In this document: in pieces, positions 53,800-63,719 of the stretch
Numbering within the stretch: position 1 is the stretch's first letter
Layout: each line of letters starts with the position of its first letter
Assembly: GCA_963720705.1 (NCBI GenBank)
Contig: CAVRGJ010000002.1
Coordinates: forward strand, 558,001-622,000
Source of the DNA: DASWJZ01 sp963720705
GTDB lineage: Bacteria > Pseudomonadota > Alphaproteobacteria > Rhizobiales > Afifellaceae
Reading direction: 5' to 3'
DNA: 64,000 nucleotides
The notes under the pieces: model-generated
The model's input: the letters and a program-made list of their open reading frames with translations, nothing else
What the model was told of the DNA's origin: nothing
Databases searched by the model: none
Program-made: the position numbers and the translations under genes

Positions 53800-54756
53800 A
53801 TGAACGCTTCCGTTTCGGCCTCGCTTCGTTCCGACGATCCACGCGAAGTCATGCGCGGGCTTGCGCTCGTTGTCGGCGCAATGATCCTGCTGCCGGGGCA
53901 AGACACGGTCGCCAAATACATCTCCGATACGCTTTCGCCGGGCGCGATCGCCTGGGCGCGCTTCTTTCTGCAGTCGCTCTTCACGCTGCCCTTCCTGCTC
54001 TATTTCCAGGGGGTCGGCGGACTCGTGCCGAAGCGACTGTGGCCGAATGTCGTACGCGGTGTGCTGATCGCGGGTTCGAGCACGATGTTCTTCGCGGCAA
54101 TCAAGTTCATGCCGATCGCGGACGCGCTCGCGATCTTCTTCATCGAGCCGTTCATTCTGACGATCCTCTCCGCGGTCGTCGACAAGGAGCATGTCGGCTG
54201 GCGGCGACGGACGGCGGTCGCGACCGGCTTCGTCGGCGTCCTCATCGTGGTGCAGCCCAGCTGGAGCGTGTTCGGGCCGATCTCGCTCGTCCCGGCACTC
54301 GGCGGTGGGCTGTTTGCCGTCTATGCGCTCTTGAACCGGCGGCTTTCCGCCTACGACGCGCCGCTCACAATGCAGTTCACCGCCGGCGCCTCGGCGCTCT
54401 GCGTTTTGACCGTCGTGCTCACCGTCGGCTGGCTTGCCGGCGTGCCGGAGCTTTCGCCTTCGCCGGTCGGAACGCGCGAGGTGTCGTTCCTTCTCTTGAT
54501 GGGCGTGCTAGGCACCTCCGGGCACCTTCTCTTCGTTCAGGCGGCGCGGCTTGCGCCGTCGTCGCTGATCGCGCCGATGCAGTATGTCGAGATCGTCTGC
54601 GCCGCGCTGTTCGGCTACGCGGTCTTCGGCGATTTCCCAAGTCTTCTCAAATGGTTCGGGATCGCGATCATCGTCGGCTCGGGCGCCTACGTGTTTTGGC
54701 GCGAGAGCCGCGTCAGCCCGGCACCCGTGCCGGAAAGCGCGCCGCCCACGCCTTAG
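53800..54756 (+). CDS. EamA-family (DMT) transporter
   Basis: 318 residues from ATG 53800 with ten predicted helices in two EamA repeats. The first has WARFFLQSLFTLPFLLYFQG. The second has LGTSGHLLFVQAARLAPSSL and LIAPMQYVEIVCAALFGYAV. These drug/metabolite transporters move small metabolites; the substrate is unknown. It is 59 bases upstream of pccA and could share its transcript. Confidence 0.85.
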   Translation: MNASVSASLRSDDPREVMRGLALVVGAMILLPGQDTVAKYISDTLSPGAIAWARFFLQSLFTLPFLLYFQGVGGLVPKRLWPNVVRGVLIAGSSTMFFAAIKFMPIADALAIFFIEPFILTILSAVVDKEHVGWRRRTAVATGFVGVLIVVQPSWSVFGPISLVPALGGGLFAVYALLNRRLSAYDAPLTMQFTAGASALCVLTVVLTVGWLAGVPELSPSPVGTREVSFLLLMGVLGTSGHLLFVQAARLAPSSLIAPMQYVEIVCAALFGYAVFGDFPSLLKWFGIAIIVGSGAYVFWRESRVSPAPVPESAPPTP

Positions 54757-54815
54757 CCGTGCTTGCGGCCGTCGGCAGCGCTGCCTAGAGCTTCGGCCGG
54801 GAGCGAGCGTCGGGC

Positions 54816-56302
<1,487 letters not shown>

Positions 56303-56306
<4 letters not shown>

Positions 56307-56809
56307 TCGTGCTCGGCCGCGAGCAAGTGAAGGTCCGTGTTGCACCGGGACCGGCGCGGGGCGCATTCGAACTTGCCTTTGGCAAGAGGAAGAAGCTCCG
56401 GGTCGAAACCGACTGGCGCCCGGGTGGGCGCCTCTGGCGCGGGACGGTCGCAGGCGAGCGCGTCGTTGCGCAGGTCGAGCGCGTCGGGGCGTCGCTCAAG
56501 GTGTCGCGGCGCGGCGTCTCGGTAGACGCGCGGCTGATGACACCGCGCACCGCAGCGCTTGAGGCGATGATGCCGGAGAAGACGGAGGCCGACACCTCGA
56601 AGACGCTGCTTTGCCCGATGCCCGGCCTGGTCGTCTCGATCGCCGTCGCCGAGGGACAGACCGTCGCGCCGGGCGAGACGCTCGCCACGGTCGAAGCGAT
56701 GAAGATGGAGAACGTGCTTCGAGCCGAGCGCCGCGCAACAATCGTGCGCATCCTCGCCAAGCCCGGCGACAGTCTGGCGGTCGACGCCGTGATCATGGAA
56801 TTTGCCTGA
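56303..56809 (+). CDS. pccA: pccA, BT linker and biotin carrier part
   Basis: 168 residues in the next frame from GTG 56303, overlapping the biotin carboxylase stop as GTGA. The first ~90 residues look like the BT domain that contacts PccB. The C-terminal ~70 form a biotinyl domain, TLLCPMPGLVVSIAVAEGQT, with the biotin-accepting lysine in EAMKMEN (codon 56702-56704). The overlap could allow coupled translation if the split were real. I read it as a frameshifted continuation of pccA. Confidence 0.8.
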
Positions 56810-56818
56810 GGCGCGCCG

Positions 56819-57097
56819 GTGGCCGAGACCCGCTCCGTCCACGTCCGCATCTCCGGCTTCGTCCAGGGCGTAGGCTACCGCGCCTGGGCGGAGCGCCGCG
56901 CGGCTGCGCTTGGCCTCTCCGGCTGGGTGCGCAATTGCGACGACGGCGACGTGGAGGCGGTTTTCAGCGGCCGCGGCGAAGCGGTCGCCGCGATGCTCGA
57001 CGCCTGCAAGGAGGGCCCGCGGCACTCCTCGGTGAAAAGCGTGAACCTCCTCGGGCCGGCCGAACCGGTCTTTGGCCCGTTCCGGGTGCGTTACTAG
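56819..57097 (+). CDS. acyP: Acylphosphatase
   Basis: 92 residues from GTG 56819. SGFVQGVGYRAWAERRAAAL holds the phosphate-binding arginine R21, and LSGWVRNCDDGDVEAVFSG holds the catalytic asparagine N39. The small ferredoxin-like enzyme hydrolyses acyl phosphates. It is nine bases downstream of the pccA fragment, suggesting one transcript. Confidence 0.93.
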   Translation: MAETRSVHVRISGFVQGVGYRAWAERRAAALGLSGWVRNCDDGDVEAVFSGRGEAVAAMLDACKEGPRHSSVKSVNLLGPAEPVFGPFRVRY

Positions 57098-57198
57098 GCG
57101 CTCCCGCATTTACCATCGTCGCCGATCGCTAAGATTCGACATGGCGCATTAACCCTTCATTAAGCTAGCCTTCCCGGCAAAGGGACGGCGTTGGCGTC

Positions 57199-57630
57199 AT
57201 GAGTTGGGTAGCGTCTCGGAGTTTCGTGCTCGCGGCAGGGCTTGCCGCGATTGCGCTTCCGTTCGCGGCGGTCAGCGCCGCTACCGGCGAAGGCGAGCCG
57301 GCGCAGATCGCGCAGGCCACCGCGCGAACGCTTCGCGATGCCGCCGACTTGATGCTCCACTTCGTGCAGGAGGACGGGCCGGAAAGCGGGCACGTCCGCG
57401 TGGAGCTTACCCCGGAGACGCGGCCGCTCACCTTCATCGAGGCGCGGATGGCGGCCGAAAAGGGCTTCCTCGCCGCGCTGAACGAGCCGGGACTTGGCGA
57501 CAACATCACGCGCGTCACCGTCGTCGTGCGTCTGATGCCGGCCTCGCATCCAAGTCCCGACGATGCGGAGCAGGTCGTCGTCTATAGCCACAAAGGCGGA
57601 AACGACTGGTCGGTGACGGCCGGCGAATAG
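57199..57630 (+). CDS. Hypothetical exported protein, 143 residues
   Basis: A signal peptide covers about residues 1-28 (MSWVASRSFVLAAGLAAIAL to AVSA). The mature region is polar, with LRDAADLMLHFVQEDGPESG and a Val-rich stretch RVTVVVRLMPASHPSP. No family is recognised. The promoter region contains an A/T-rich block (TTAACCCTTCATTAAGCTA). It converges on the MFS gene. Confidence 0.6.
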   Translation: MSWVASRSFVLAAGLAAIALPFAAVSAATGEGEPAQIAQATARTLRDAADLMLHFVQEDGPESGHVRVELTPETRPLTFIEARMAAEKGFLAALNEPGLGDNITRVTVVVRLMPASHPSPDDAEQVVVYSHKGGNDWSVTAGE

Positions 57631-57636
57631 CGCCGC

Positions 57637-59145
57637 CTACGAGCCGCGCTGTCGAACGAGCGCCCGCGGGGGCTCTGCGTAGCAATCTTCTTTGGTGAGT
57701 CCGATCAGCGCTGCCAGCGTGGCGAGCGCGGCAAGGATTGCGGCTGCCGCCATCGCGCCGGAATAGGCGGCGACGAACGCGGGTTCGAGCGCGGCGCGTG
57801 CCGGATCGCCGATTGCCGGAAGCTCTCCGAAGCGCGCATCGGGCGGCGCGCCGTGCTGCGCGAAGATCAGCCCCGCCATGGCCCCGACGGCGGCGACGGC
57901 GATCAGGCCCGCGACGCGGCTCGCGGCGTTGTTGATCCCGGACGCCGTGCCGGACTGCGCGTCGGAGGCGGCGTTCATGACGACCGTCGTGAGCGGCGTC
58001 ACCACGGCCGCCATGCCGAGCGCCATCAAGGTGATCGGCGCGAAGATGCCGAGCCAATAGTCTGCCATGTCGATCGCGATCGCCGCGATCGCAACGGCCA
58101 CGACGAGCGATCCGCCAACCAGGAGATTGCGCGCGCCGAAGCGATCCGCCAATCCGCCCGAAAGGCGCGACAGCAGACCGATGATCAGGCCGAACGGCAG
58201 CATTGTCAGGCCGACGGCGGACGCTGACATGCCGCGCCGCGCGATCAGGTCGAAGGGCAGCAGGAAGATCACGCCGGCAAGCGCCCCGTAGAGAAACAGC
58301 GTAACCAGGTTGGCGACGACGAAGGCACGCGATTTGAAGAGCGCGCCAGGCAGTATCGGGCTGGCGGCACGTCTTTCCGCGAGCAGGAAGACGAAGATTC
58401 CGACAAACGCGATCGCAAACGCCACGACCGCGGCGGTGCTTCCCGTGCTGGCGCGCCCCGAAAGCAGTGTCAGCCCAAACGTGAGCGCGCCAAGCGTCAC
58501 GACTGCGAGCGCGGCGCCCGGCCAGTCGATCCGACCGGCGCTCTGGTCGCGGCTTTCCGGCACATGGGTGAACGACAGGATCAGCGCGGCGGCGGAGAGC
58601 GGGAGATTGATCAGGAAGGCGACACGCCAGCTCCACGTGTCGATGATGAAGCCGCCGAGCGGAGGCCCGAGCGATGTCGTGATCGCCGACGCCGCGGCCC
58701 AGACGCCGATCGCCTTGCCGCGCACGTTGCGCGGAAACGAGGCAGCGATGATGGCAAGGCTCTGCGGCACGAGGAGCGCGGCGCCGACGCCTTGCACTGC
58801 GCGCGCCGCAATCAGCATGCCGATGCTCGTCGCGGTCGCGCAGGCGAGCGACGCGGTCGCGAAGATCGCGATGCCGACCATGAAGATGCGCCTTCGCCCG
58901 ACCCGGTCTCCGAGTGCGCCGCCGACCAGTATCAGCGCGCCGAGCATCAGTGTGTAGGCGTTGACCACCCATTGCAGCTCTTGGAACCGCGCCCCGAACT
59001 CCTTCTGGATGACAGGGAGCGCGATCGTCGCCACGCTGCCGTCGATGAAGGCCATGGCGGAAGCGAGAACGGTCGCAGCGAGGACGATCCTGCCGCCGGC
59101 CCCGACGTGCGCGAGCGGGGCCCGGTCGGTTGCGGCTTTGGACAT
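57637..59145 (-). CDS. EmrB/QacA-family (DHA2) MFS transporter
   Basis: 502 residues from ATG 59145, with about 14 helices. Motifs include FIDGSVATIALPVIQKEFGA, GALILVGGALGDRVGRRRIF (motif A), RAVQGVGAALLVPQSLAIIA and FPRNVRGKAIGVWAAASAIT. DHA2 exporters of this type pump drugs or other toxic compounds with proton exchange. It starts directly after the lipB TAG (TAG|ATG), so expression is coupled to lipB, an odd pairing. Confidence 0.88.
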   Translation of the reverse strand: MSKAATDRAPLAHVGAGGRIVLAATVLASAMAFIDGSVATIALPVIQKEFGARFQELQWVVNAYTLMLGALILVGGALGDRVGRRRIFMVGIAIFATASLACATATSIGMLIAARAVQGVGAALLVPQSLAIIAASFPRNVRGKAIGVWAAASAITTSLGPPLGGFIIDTWSWRVAFLINLPLSAAALILSFTHVPESRDQSAGRIDWPGAALAVVTLGALTFGLTLLSGRASTGSTAAVVAFAIAFVGIFVFLLAERRAASPILPGALFKSRAFVVANLVTLFLYGALAGVIFLLPFDLIARRGMSASAVGLTMLPFGLIIGLLSRLSGGLADRFGARNLLVGGSLVVAVAIAAIAIDMADYWLGIFAPITLMALGMAAVVTPLTTVVMNAASDAQSGTASGINNAASRVAGLIAVAAVGAMAGLIFAQHGAPPDARFGELPAIGDPARAALEPAFVAAYSGAMAAAAILAALATLAALIGLTKEDCYAEPPRALVRQRGS

Positions 59146-59886
59146 CTAGGGGAAATCGCTCGCCGGGGCCGCCGCCGCGGCCGGTCCGAACCGGGCTTCG
59201 AAGGTCGCCCTGAGCGCAGCGTCGACCTCCGCCATCGACACCGGGATGCCGAGATCGACCAGGCTCGTCACGCCGTAGCCGGTCACCCCGCACGGAACGA
59301 TCCCCGAATAGTGCTCAAGGTCCGGATCGACGTTCAGGCTGATGCCGTGGAACGTCACCCAGCGGCGGACGCGGATGCCGATCGCCGCGATCTTGTCCTC
59401 CGCCGGCCGGCCGTCGGGAAGCGGCGGCTTGTCGGGGCGGCGCACCCAGACGCCGATCCGATCCTCGCGCCGCTCGCCGACGACGTTGAAGCGGGCGAGC
59501 GTCGCGATGATCCAGTCTTCGAGCGTGGCAACGTAGCGGCGGAGATCGGGCCCGCGCCTGTTCAGGTCGAGCATCAGATAGACGACGCGCTGGCCGGGGC
59601 CGTGATAGGTGAATTCGCCGCCGCGGCCCGTGCGGAAAACAGGAAAGCGGCCGGGTTCGATAAGATCGCCATCCTTCGCGCTGGTGCCCGCCGTGTAGAG
59701 TGGCGGATGTTCGACCAGCCACACCTGCTCCGCCGCTTCGCCGGCGGCGATTTCCGCAGCCCGCCTCTCCATGGCCGCGACGGCGTCGCGATAGGGGAGG
59801 AGGCCCTCGCGGACCACCCACTCCACGGCATCGCCACGAGCGGGTATCGCGGCGTTTCGCGCGAGGATGTCGGCGTCGGCTCTCAT
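59146..59886 (-). CDS. lipB: Octanoyl-[acyl carrier protein]:protein octanoyltransferase
   Basis: 246 residues. WLVEHPPLYTAGTSAKDGDL, RGGEFTYHGPGQRVVYLMLD, AEDKIAAIGIRVRRW (catalytic lysine K165) and HYSGIVPCGVTGYGVTSLVD (catalytic C199) are all present. LipB moves octanoyl groups from ACP to lipoyl domains of PDH, OGDH and GcvH. It is full length. Confidence 0.95.
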   Translation of the reverse strand: MRADADILARNAAIPARGDAVEWVVREGLLPYRDAVAAMERRAAEIAAGEAAEQVWLVEHPPLYTAGTSAKDGDLIEPGRFPVFRTGRGGEFTYHGPGQRVVYLMLDLNRRGPDLRRYVATLEDWIIATLARFNVVGERREDRIGVWVRRPDKPPLPDGRPAEDKIAAIGIRVRRWVTFHGISLNVDPDLEHYSGIVPCGVTGYGVTSLVDLGIPVSMAEVDAALRATFEARFGPAAAAAPASDFP

Positions 59887-60005
59887 GCCGCCTCTATATA
59901 ACCTTGCCCGCCGCCTGCGCCTAAGCCCGATTCCGCGACGATCCGCGTGGGAACAATCTCCCGGCTCTTCGCTTTTTTCCCGGCGAGTCCTTCCGGAGGA
60001 ATCCG

Positions 60006-60155
60006 ATGATCCGCAAACTGAAGTCGGGAAAATACCGGCTCTATTCGCGCAAGACCGATCCGAAGACCGGCAAGCGGCGCAACCTCGGCACGTTCGGCAC
60101 GCGCAAGGCGGCGGAGAAGCACGAGCGCGAGGTGCAATATTTCAAACGGCACTGA
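60006..60155 (+). CDS. 49-residue basic protein, Arm-DNA-binding-like
   Basis: MIRKLKSGKYRLYSRKTDPK, then TGKRRNLGTFGTRKAAEKHE and REVQYFKRH, from ATG 60006 with GGAGGA upstream. It is lysine/arginine-rich. KSGKYRLYSRKTDPKTGKRR followed by LGTFGTRKAAEKHE has the three-strand plus helix pattern seen in integrase Arm-type DNA-binding domains, as a stand-alone protein. Function is inferred only. First of three small genes, 27 bases before the next. Confidence 0.65.
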   Translation: MIRKLKSGKYRLYSRKTDPKTGKRRNLGTFGTRKAAEKHEREVQYFKRH

Positions 60156-60182
60156 CGGGGGGGCGCACGAGAGGAGAATGAC

Positions 60183-60686
60183 ATGGCAACGGCAGCTCAG
60201 AAGAAAGCGGCGAAGAAGAATGTGAAGAAGGCGCAGGCAGCTTGGAAGAGCATGTCGAGCGGTGAGCACGCGCGTGCGCAGCCGGAAGGCCGCGCGCGAA
60301 GCGAGCCCAGCAGCGGCGGCGGCGAGTTCTATCGCGTCGAGGTGCGCGACAAGAGCGACTTCAAGACGTTCCGCACGCAGGACGTCGGCGAGAAGGGCGG
60401 AATCGAGCGTCTCGCCGGCAAGAGAAGCAGCGGCTCGTGGGACACGGTCAGCTGGCTCATTAGCAAGGAGCACGCCCACAAGCGCGGCGATACGCTCGTC
60501 GCCGACAGCGACGACGCCCAGCACGTCCTCGACGAGATCGGCTCGAAGCCGAAGCACGTCGGCGGCGACCGCTTCACCGCAAAGCCGCGCCCGAACGTGC
60601 CGGAAAAGGACAAGCCGACGCCGGCGCAGAAGCGGGCGAGAAGCGCCAACATCAAGAAGGCGCAGGCGGCTGCCCACGGAGGCTAG
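60183..60686 (+). CDS. Hypothetical basic protein with repeated ends, 167 residues
   Basis: Both ends carry a similar basic segment: QKKAAKKNVKKAQAAWKSM at the start and QKRARSANIKKAQAAAHGG at the end. The core (about residues 48-135) contains FYRVEVRDKSDFKTFRTQDV, GKRSSGSWDTVSWLISK and LVADSDDAQHVLDEIGSKPK. I recognise no named domain. The basic ends suggest nucleic-acid contact. It lies between the 49-residue protein and a DUF3175 gene (5 bases before the latter). Confidence 0.6.
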   Translation: MATAAQKKAAKKNVKKAQAAWKSMSSGEHARAQPEGRARSEPSSGGGEFYRVEVRDKSDFKTFRTQDVGEKGGIERLAGKRSSGSWDTVSWLISKEHAHKRGDTLVADSDDAQHVLDEIGSKPKHVGGDRFTAKPRPNVPEKDKPTPAQKRARSANIKKAQAAAHGG

Positions 60687-60691
60687 CCCGG

Positions 60692-60997
60692 ATGGCCAAG
60701 GCCAAGGCAAAATCGAACGGCAAGTCGAAGAGCCGCTGGTCGGGCCAGGTCACGAAGCGCAGCGACGCGCTCGATTTGGAAAAAGGCGTCTTCAAGAAGC
60801 GGAGCGCCCGCCAGATCGCGCTCTCGCTGAAGCGGTCGGCGGAGCACAGCAAGCGCCGCAAGGGCACGCCCTACCAGTCGGCCATGTCCATGCTGACATT
60901 CGAGATCAACCGGGCGGGGAAGAGAATGTCGGCCGGGCGGCGGCACATCCTGGAGAACGCCAAGGACGAGCTCCGCAAGGCCTTCGGCCGCGCCTGA
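60692..60997 (+). CDS. DUF3175 protein
   Basis: 101 residues. SRWSGQVTKRSDALDLEKGV, SARQIALSLKRSAEHSKRRK and GTPYQSAMSMLTFEINRAGK match DUF3175, a short, strongly basic family of unknown role. It follows the 167-residue gene closely and is the last of the trio before tRNA-Leu. Confidence 0.8.
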   Translation: MAKAKAKSNGKSKSRWSGQVTKRSDALDLEKGVFKKRSARQIALSLKRSAEHSKRRKGTPYQSAMSMLTFEINRAGKRMSAGRRHILENAKDELRKAFGRA

Positions 60998-61024
60998 ACG
61001 CTGGAGAGCCGCCCGGTCAGCGCC

Positions 61025-61053
61025 CTTGTGGGGCGCGACTCCCTTTGCTACAT
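61025..61053 (+). promoter_or_regulatory. Promoter for tRNA-Leu
   Basis: CTTGTG (61025-61030) and CTACAT (61048-61053) are 17 bases apart, close to the alphaproteobacterial CTTGAC-N17-CTATAT consensus. A start near 61060 would give a leader of about 28 bases. Confidence 0.5.
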
Positions 61054-61087
61054 GACCGCGCGCCGGCTCGGGCCGGCGCCAGCTCAA

Positions 61088-61172
61088 GCGGTCGTGGCGG
61101 AACTGGTAGACGCGCAGCGTTGAGGTCGCTGTGGGGCAACCCGTGGAGGTTCGAGTCCTCTCGACCGCACCA
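61088..61172 (+). tRNA. tRNA-Leu (GAG)
   Basis: This is a class II tRNA. Acceptor GCGGTCG (61088-61094) pairs with CGACCGC (61162-61168), discriminator A and encoded CCA. The anticodon stem CAGCG/CGCTG carries the loop TTGAGGT, anticodon GAG. It has a long variable arm and the T-arm GAGGTTCGAGTCCTC. Confidence 0.94.
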
Positions 61173-61406
61173 CGCTTCGCCCTTCGGGCTAAGCGTGGCA
61201 GAGCCTCGTGCGGGCCGATAGGCTGGAGCAGTGCCCCCGAAGCCCGACGGAGGTCGCGCGGAGACGGGCGGCCGAGCCCAATCCCAGGGCGTAAGCTGCC
61301 CAGGGTTTCGTCCTTCCCCCGTTTTCGGGCCCGCCAGCCTTCTCCTGAAAGCCCCCCCGCGCTAGACGGTCTTCGCGGCCGTTGGCGGCGGCGGAAGGAC
61401 TGGCTC
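61171..61406 (+). other. tRNA-Leu to mgtE leader region
   Basis: A hairpin CACGCTT/AAGCGTG (61171-61197), with an inner GCCC/GGGC stem around TTC, begins inside the tRNA CCA and could act as its processing or stop signal. The next ~200 bases are GC-rich. I saw no known riboswitch consensus, although mgtE genes in other bacteria are often under Mg-sensing leaders. Confidence 0.4.
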
Positions 61407-62807
61407 TTGGAAACAGAGACGGCCACACGAGCGGAGCCGAACGACGGCAGCCCGATCCGCGACGATGAGGGCGTGGTCCGCGCCGAGTTCGTGGAGCGCG
61501 TCTCAAACGCCATCAAGGCGCATGACGGTGCCGCGCTCCGCGAGCTCGTCGCCGACCTCCACGAAGCCGACCTCGGTGCGCTGCTTCAGGCGCTCGAGGC
61601 GGAGGAGCGCGACCGTCTCGTCCGCCTCATGGGCAACGACTTCGACTGGCTGGCGCTGACCGAGGTCGACGACACCGTCCGCAGCGAAATCCTCGAAGCG
61701 ATCCCGAACGAGCAGATCACCGAGGCTGTCCGCGAGCTCGATTCCGACGACGCCGTCGAGATCATCGCCGACCTCGACAAGGAAGACCGCGAGGAAGTGC
61801 TCGCCGGCCTTCCTTACGCGGAGCGCATCGCCCTCGAGCGCCGGCTCGACTATCCGGAAGAGTCGGCCGGCCGGCGCATGACCTCGCAGTTCATCGCCGT
61901 CCCGCCGTTCTGGACCGTCGGGCAGACCATCGACTTCATGCGCGAGGAATTGCGGCTGCCGGACGAGTTCACCGAGCTCTTCGTCGTCGACCCGAGTTTC
62001 CATTTCCTCGGCACGGTGCCGCTCGACAAGCTGCTTCGCTCCAAGCGCCCGACCAAGATCCAGGAGATCATCAGCGAGGCGAAGCACTCGGTCGAAGCAG
62101 GCGACGACCAGGAAGATGTTGCCCGCCTGTTCGAACGCTACAATCTGCTTTCCGTCGGCGTCGTTGACGAGTCCGGGCGGCTGGTCGGCGTCATTACGGT
62201 CGACGACATCGTCGACATCATCGAGGAAGAGGCCGACGAGGATATCAAGCGGCTCGCCGGCGTCGGCGACGAGGAGCTCTCAGAAGGTGTGTTCAGCATC
62301 GTGCGGCTCAGGAGCTCCTGGCTGCTCGTCAATCTCGTCACCGCCTTTCTCTCCGCCTCCGTCATCAGCCTGTTCCAAAACACGATCGAACGGATCGCGA
62401 TCCTCGCCATGCTCTTTCCGATCGTTGCCGGGCTCGGCGGCAATGCCGGCACGCAGACGCTGACCGTCACCGTGCGTGCGCTCGCCACCCGGCAGCTCAA
62501 TGCCGGGAACACCTGGCGGCTGATCGGACGCGAAGCGCTGGTCGGAATCTGCAACGGGGTCGTTCTCGGCTGCATCACCGGAACCCTCGTCGCCTTCATC
62601 TTCAGCCGGCCGGAGCTTGGGTTCGTCATCGCCGGCGGCATGCTCGCCAACCAGAGCGTCGCGGCGCTGGTCGGGATCATCATCCCGCTGACGCTGGACC
62701 GGCTCGGCATCGACCCGGCGATCGCCTCAAGCATCTTCGTCACGGCGATGACGGATGCGACCGGATTCTTCGCGTTCCTCGGTCTCGCCACATGGCTGCT
62801 TACTTAG
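61407..62807 (+). CDS. mgtE: Magnesium transporter MgtE
   Basis: 466 residues from TTG 61407, picked because GGAAGGA lies 7 bases upstream and the length then fits the family; no ATG/GTG is nearby in a better place. The order is an MgtE N-domain (IKAHDGAALRELVADLHEAD), two CBS domains (about 155-280) and five helices at the C-terminus. GLGGNAGTQTLTVTVRALAT is the conserved pore segment, and the final helix bears TAMTDATGFFAFLGLA. It imports Mg2+ and is gated by cytosolic Mg2+ through the N and CBS domains. Confidence 0.92.
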   Translation: METETATRAEPNDGSPIRDDEGVVRAEFVERVSNAIKAHDGAALRELVADLHEADLGALLQALEAEERDRLVRLMGNDFDWLALTEVDDTVRSEILEAIPNEQITEAVRELDSDDAVEIIADLDKEDREEVLAGLPYAERIALERRLDYPEESAGRRMTSQFIAVPPFWTVGQTIDFMREELRLPDEFTELFVVDPSFHFLGTVPLDKLLRSKRPTKIQEIISEAKHSVEAGDDQEDVARLFERYNLLSVGVVDESGRLVGVITVDDIVDIIEEEADEDIKRLAGVGDEELSEGVFSIVRLRSSWLLVNLVTAFLSASVISLFQNTIERIAILAMLFPIVAGLGGNAGTQTLTVTVRALATRQLNAGNTWRLIGREALVGICNGVVLGCITGTLVAFIFSRPELGFVIAGGMLANQSVAALVGIIIPLTLDRLGIDPAIASSIFVTAMTDATGFFAFLGLATWLLT

Positions 62808-62864
62808 CGACGGCGCGAGCCGGGTTAACCCTCCGCCTTAAGCCGGCGGAAACGATAACCCGCC

Positions 62865-63707
62865 ATGAATGATCCTAAAGTCGGACGGATTCGCGCCATG
62901 CTTGCCTTTCCCCTTCGAAACACCATCGCCGCCGTCTCCGTGTCGCTTCTCCTCGCCGGATGTGGAGCGGCCGACATTATTGCGCACGGCGACGCCGATC
63001 CGCATCCGGGCGTGAATCGGGCGCATTCCCTGCCGGTTCAGGGCATCGACATCTCGAAATATCAGGGCGACGTCGACTGGCGGCGCGTTAGCCGCTCCGG
63101 CATCCGCTTCGCCTATCTCAAGGTCTCCGAAGGCGGCGACCACGTCGACGATCGCTTCTATCAGAATTGGGCGGCGACTGCGGCGGCAGGCATCCCGCGC
63201 GGTGTCTACCACTTCATGTACTGGTGCCGCACGGCGAGCGAGCAGGCGGTGTGGTTCACGCAGGCCGTGCCGCAGGACCCGACGCAGCTCCCACCCGTGC
63301 TCGACGTGGAATGGAACCACGCCTCGACGACATGCCCGCAGCAGACGACGCCGGAGGACGCGCGCGCCAAGATCCAGAAGATGCTGGAGATCATGGAGTA
63401 CCATACGGGGAAGCGCCCCATCATCTACACTGACATCGCGTTCCATCGCGACGTGCTGGAGGGGCATTTCCCGGGCTATCAGTTCTGGCTCAGAAGCGTC
63501 GCGGCGGAGCCGCATCAGCGCTTCGAAGACAGGCCGTGGACCTTCTGGCAGTACACGGCGACGGGCCGCGTTCCAGGCATTAGCGGCGACGTCGACAAGA
63601 ACGCCTTCCAGGGCACGGAGGGCGACTGGGAACGCTGGCTGCGTCAGAACGGCGTCGTGGGCGCGGCGCAGGCGAGCCTTCGCCCGGCGTCGGGCGGCGC
63701 CGGCTGA
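62865..63707 (+). CDS. GH25-family muramidase lipoprotein
   Basis: 280 residues from ATG 62865; ATG 62898 would remove 11. A lipobox LLLAGCG ends the signal peptide. The GH25 domain shows QGIDISKYQGDVDWRRVSRS, FAYLKVSEGGDHVDDRFYQN, PPVLDVEWNHAS with catalytic acidic residues, and TGKRPIIYTDIAFHRDVLEG. GH25 enzymes cleave the MurNAc-GlcNAc bond of peptidoglycan. The lipid anchor suggests a periplasmic cell-wall role. Confidence 0.88.
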   Translation: MNDPKVGRIRAMLAFPLRNTIAAVSVSLLLAGCGAADIIAHGDADPHPGVNRAHSLPVQGIDISKYQGDVDWRRVSRSGIRFAYLKVSEGGDHVDDRFYQNWAATAAAGIPRGVYHFMYWCRTASEQAVWFTQAVPQDPTQLPPVLDVEWNHASTTCPQQTTPEDARAKIQKMLEIMEYHTGKRPIIYTDIAFHRDVLEGHFPGYQFWLRSVAAEPHQRFEDRPWTFWQYTATGRVPGISGDVDKNAFQGTEGDWERWLRQNGVVGAAQASLRPASGGAG

Positions 63708-63719
63708 CGGGGAGGGCCT

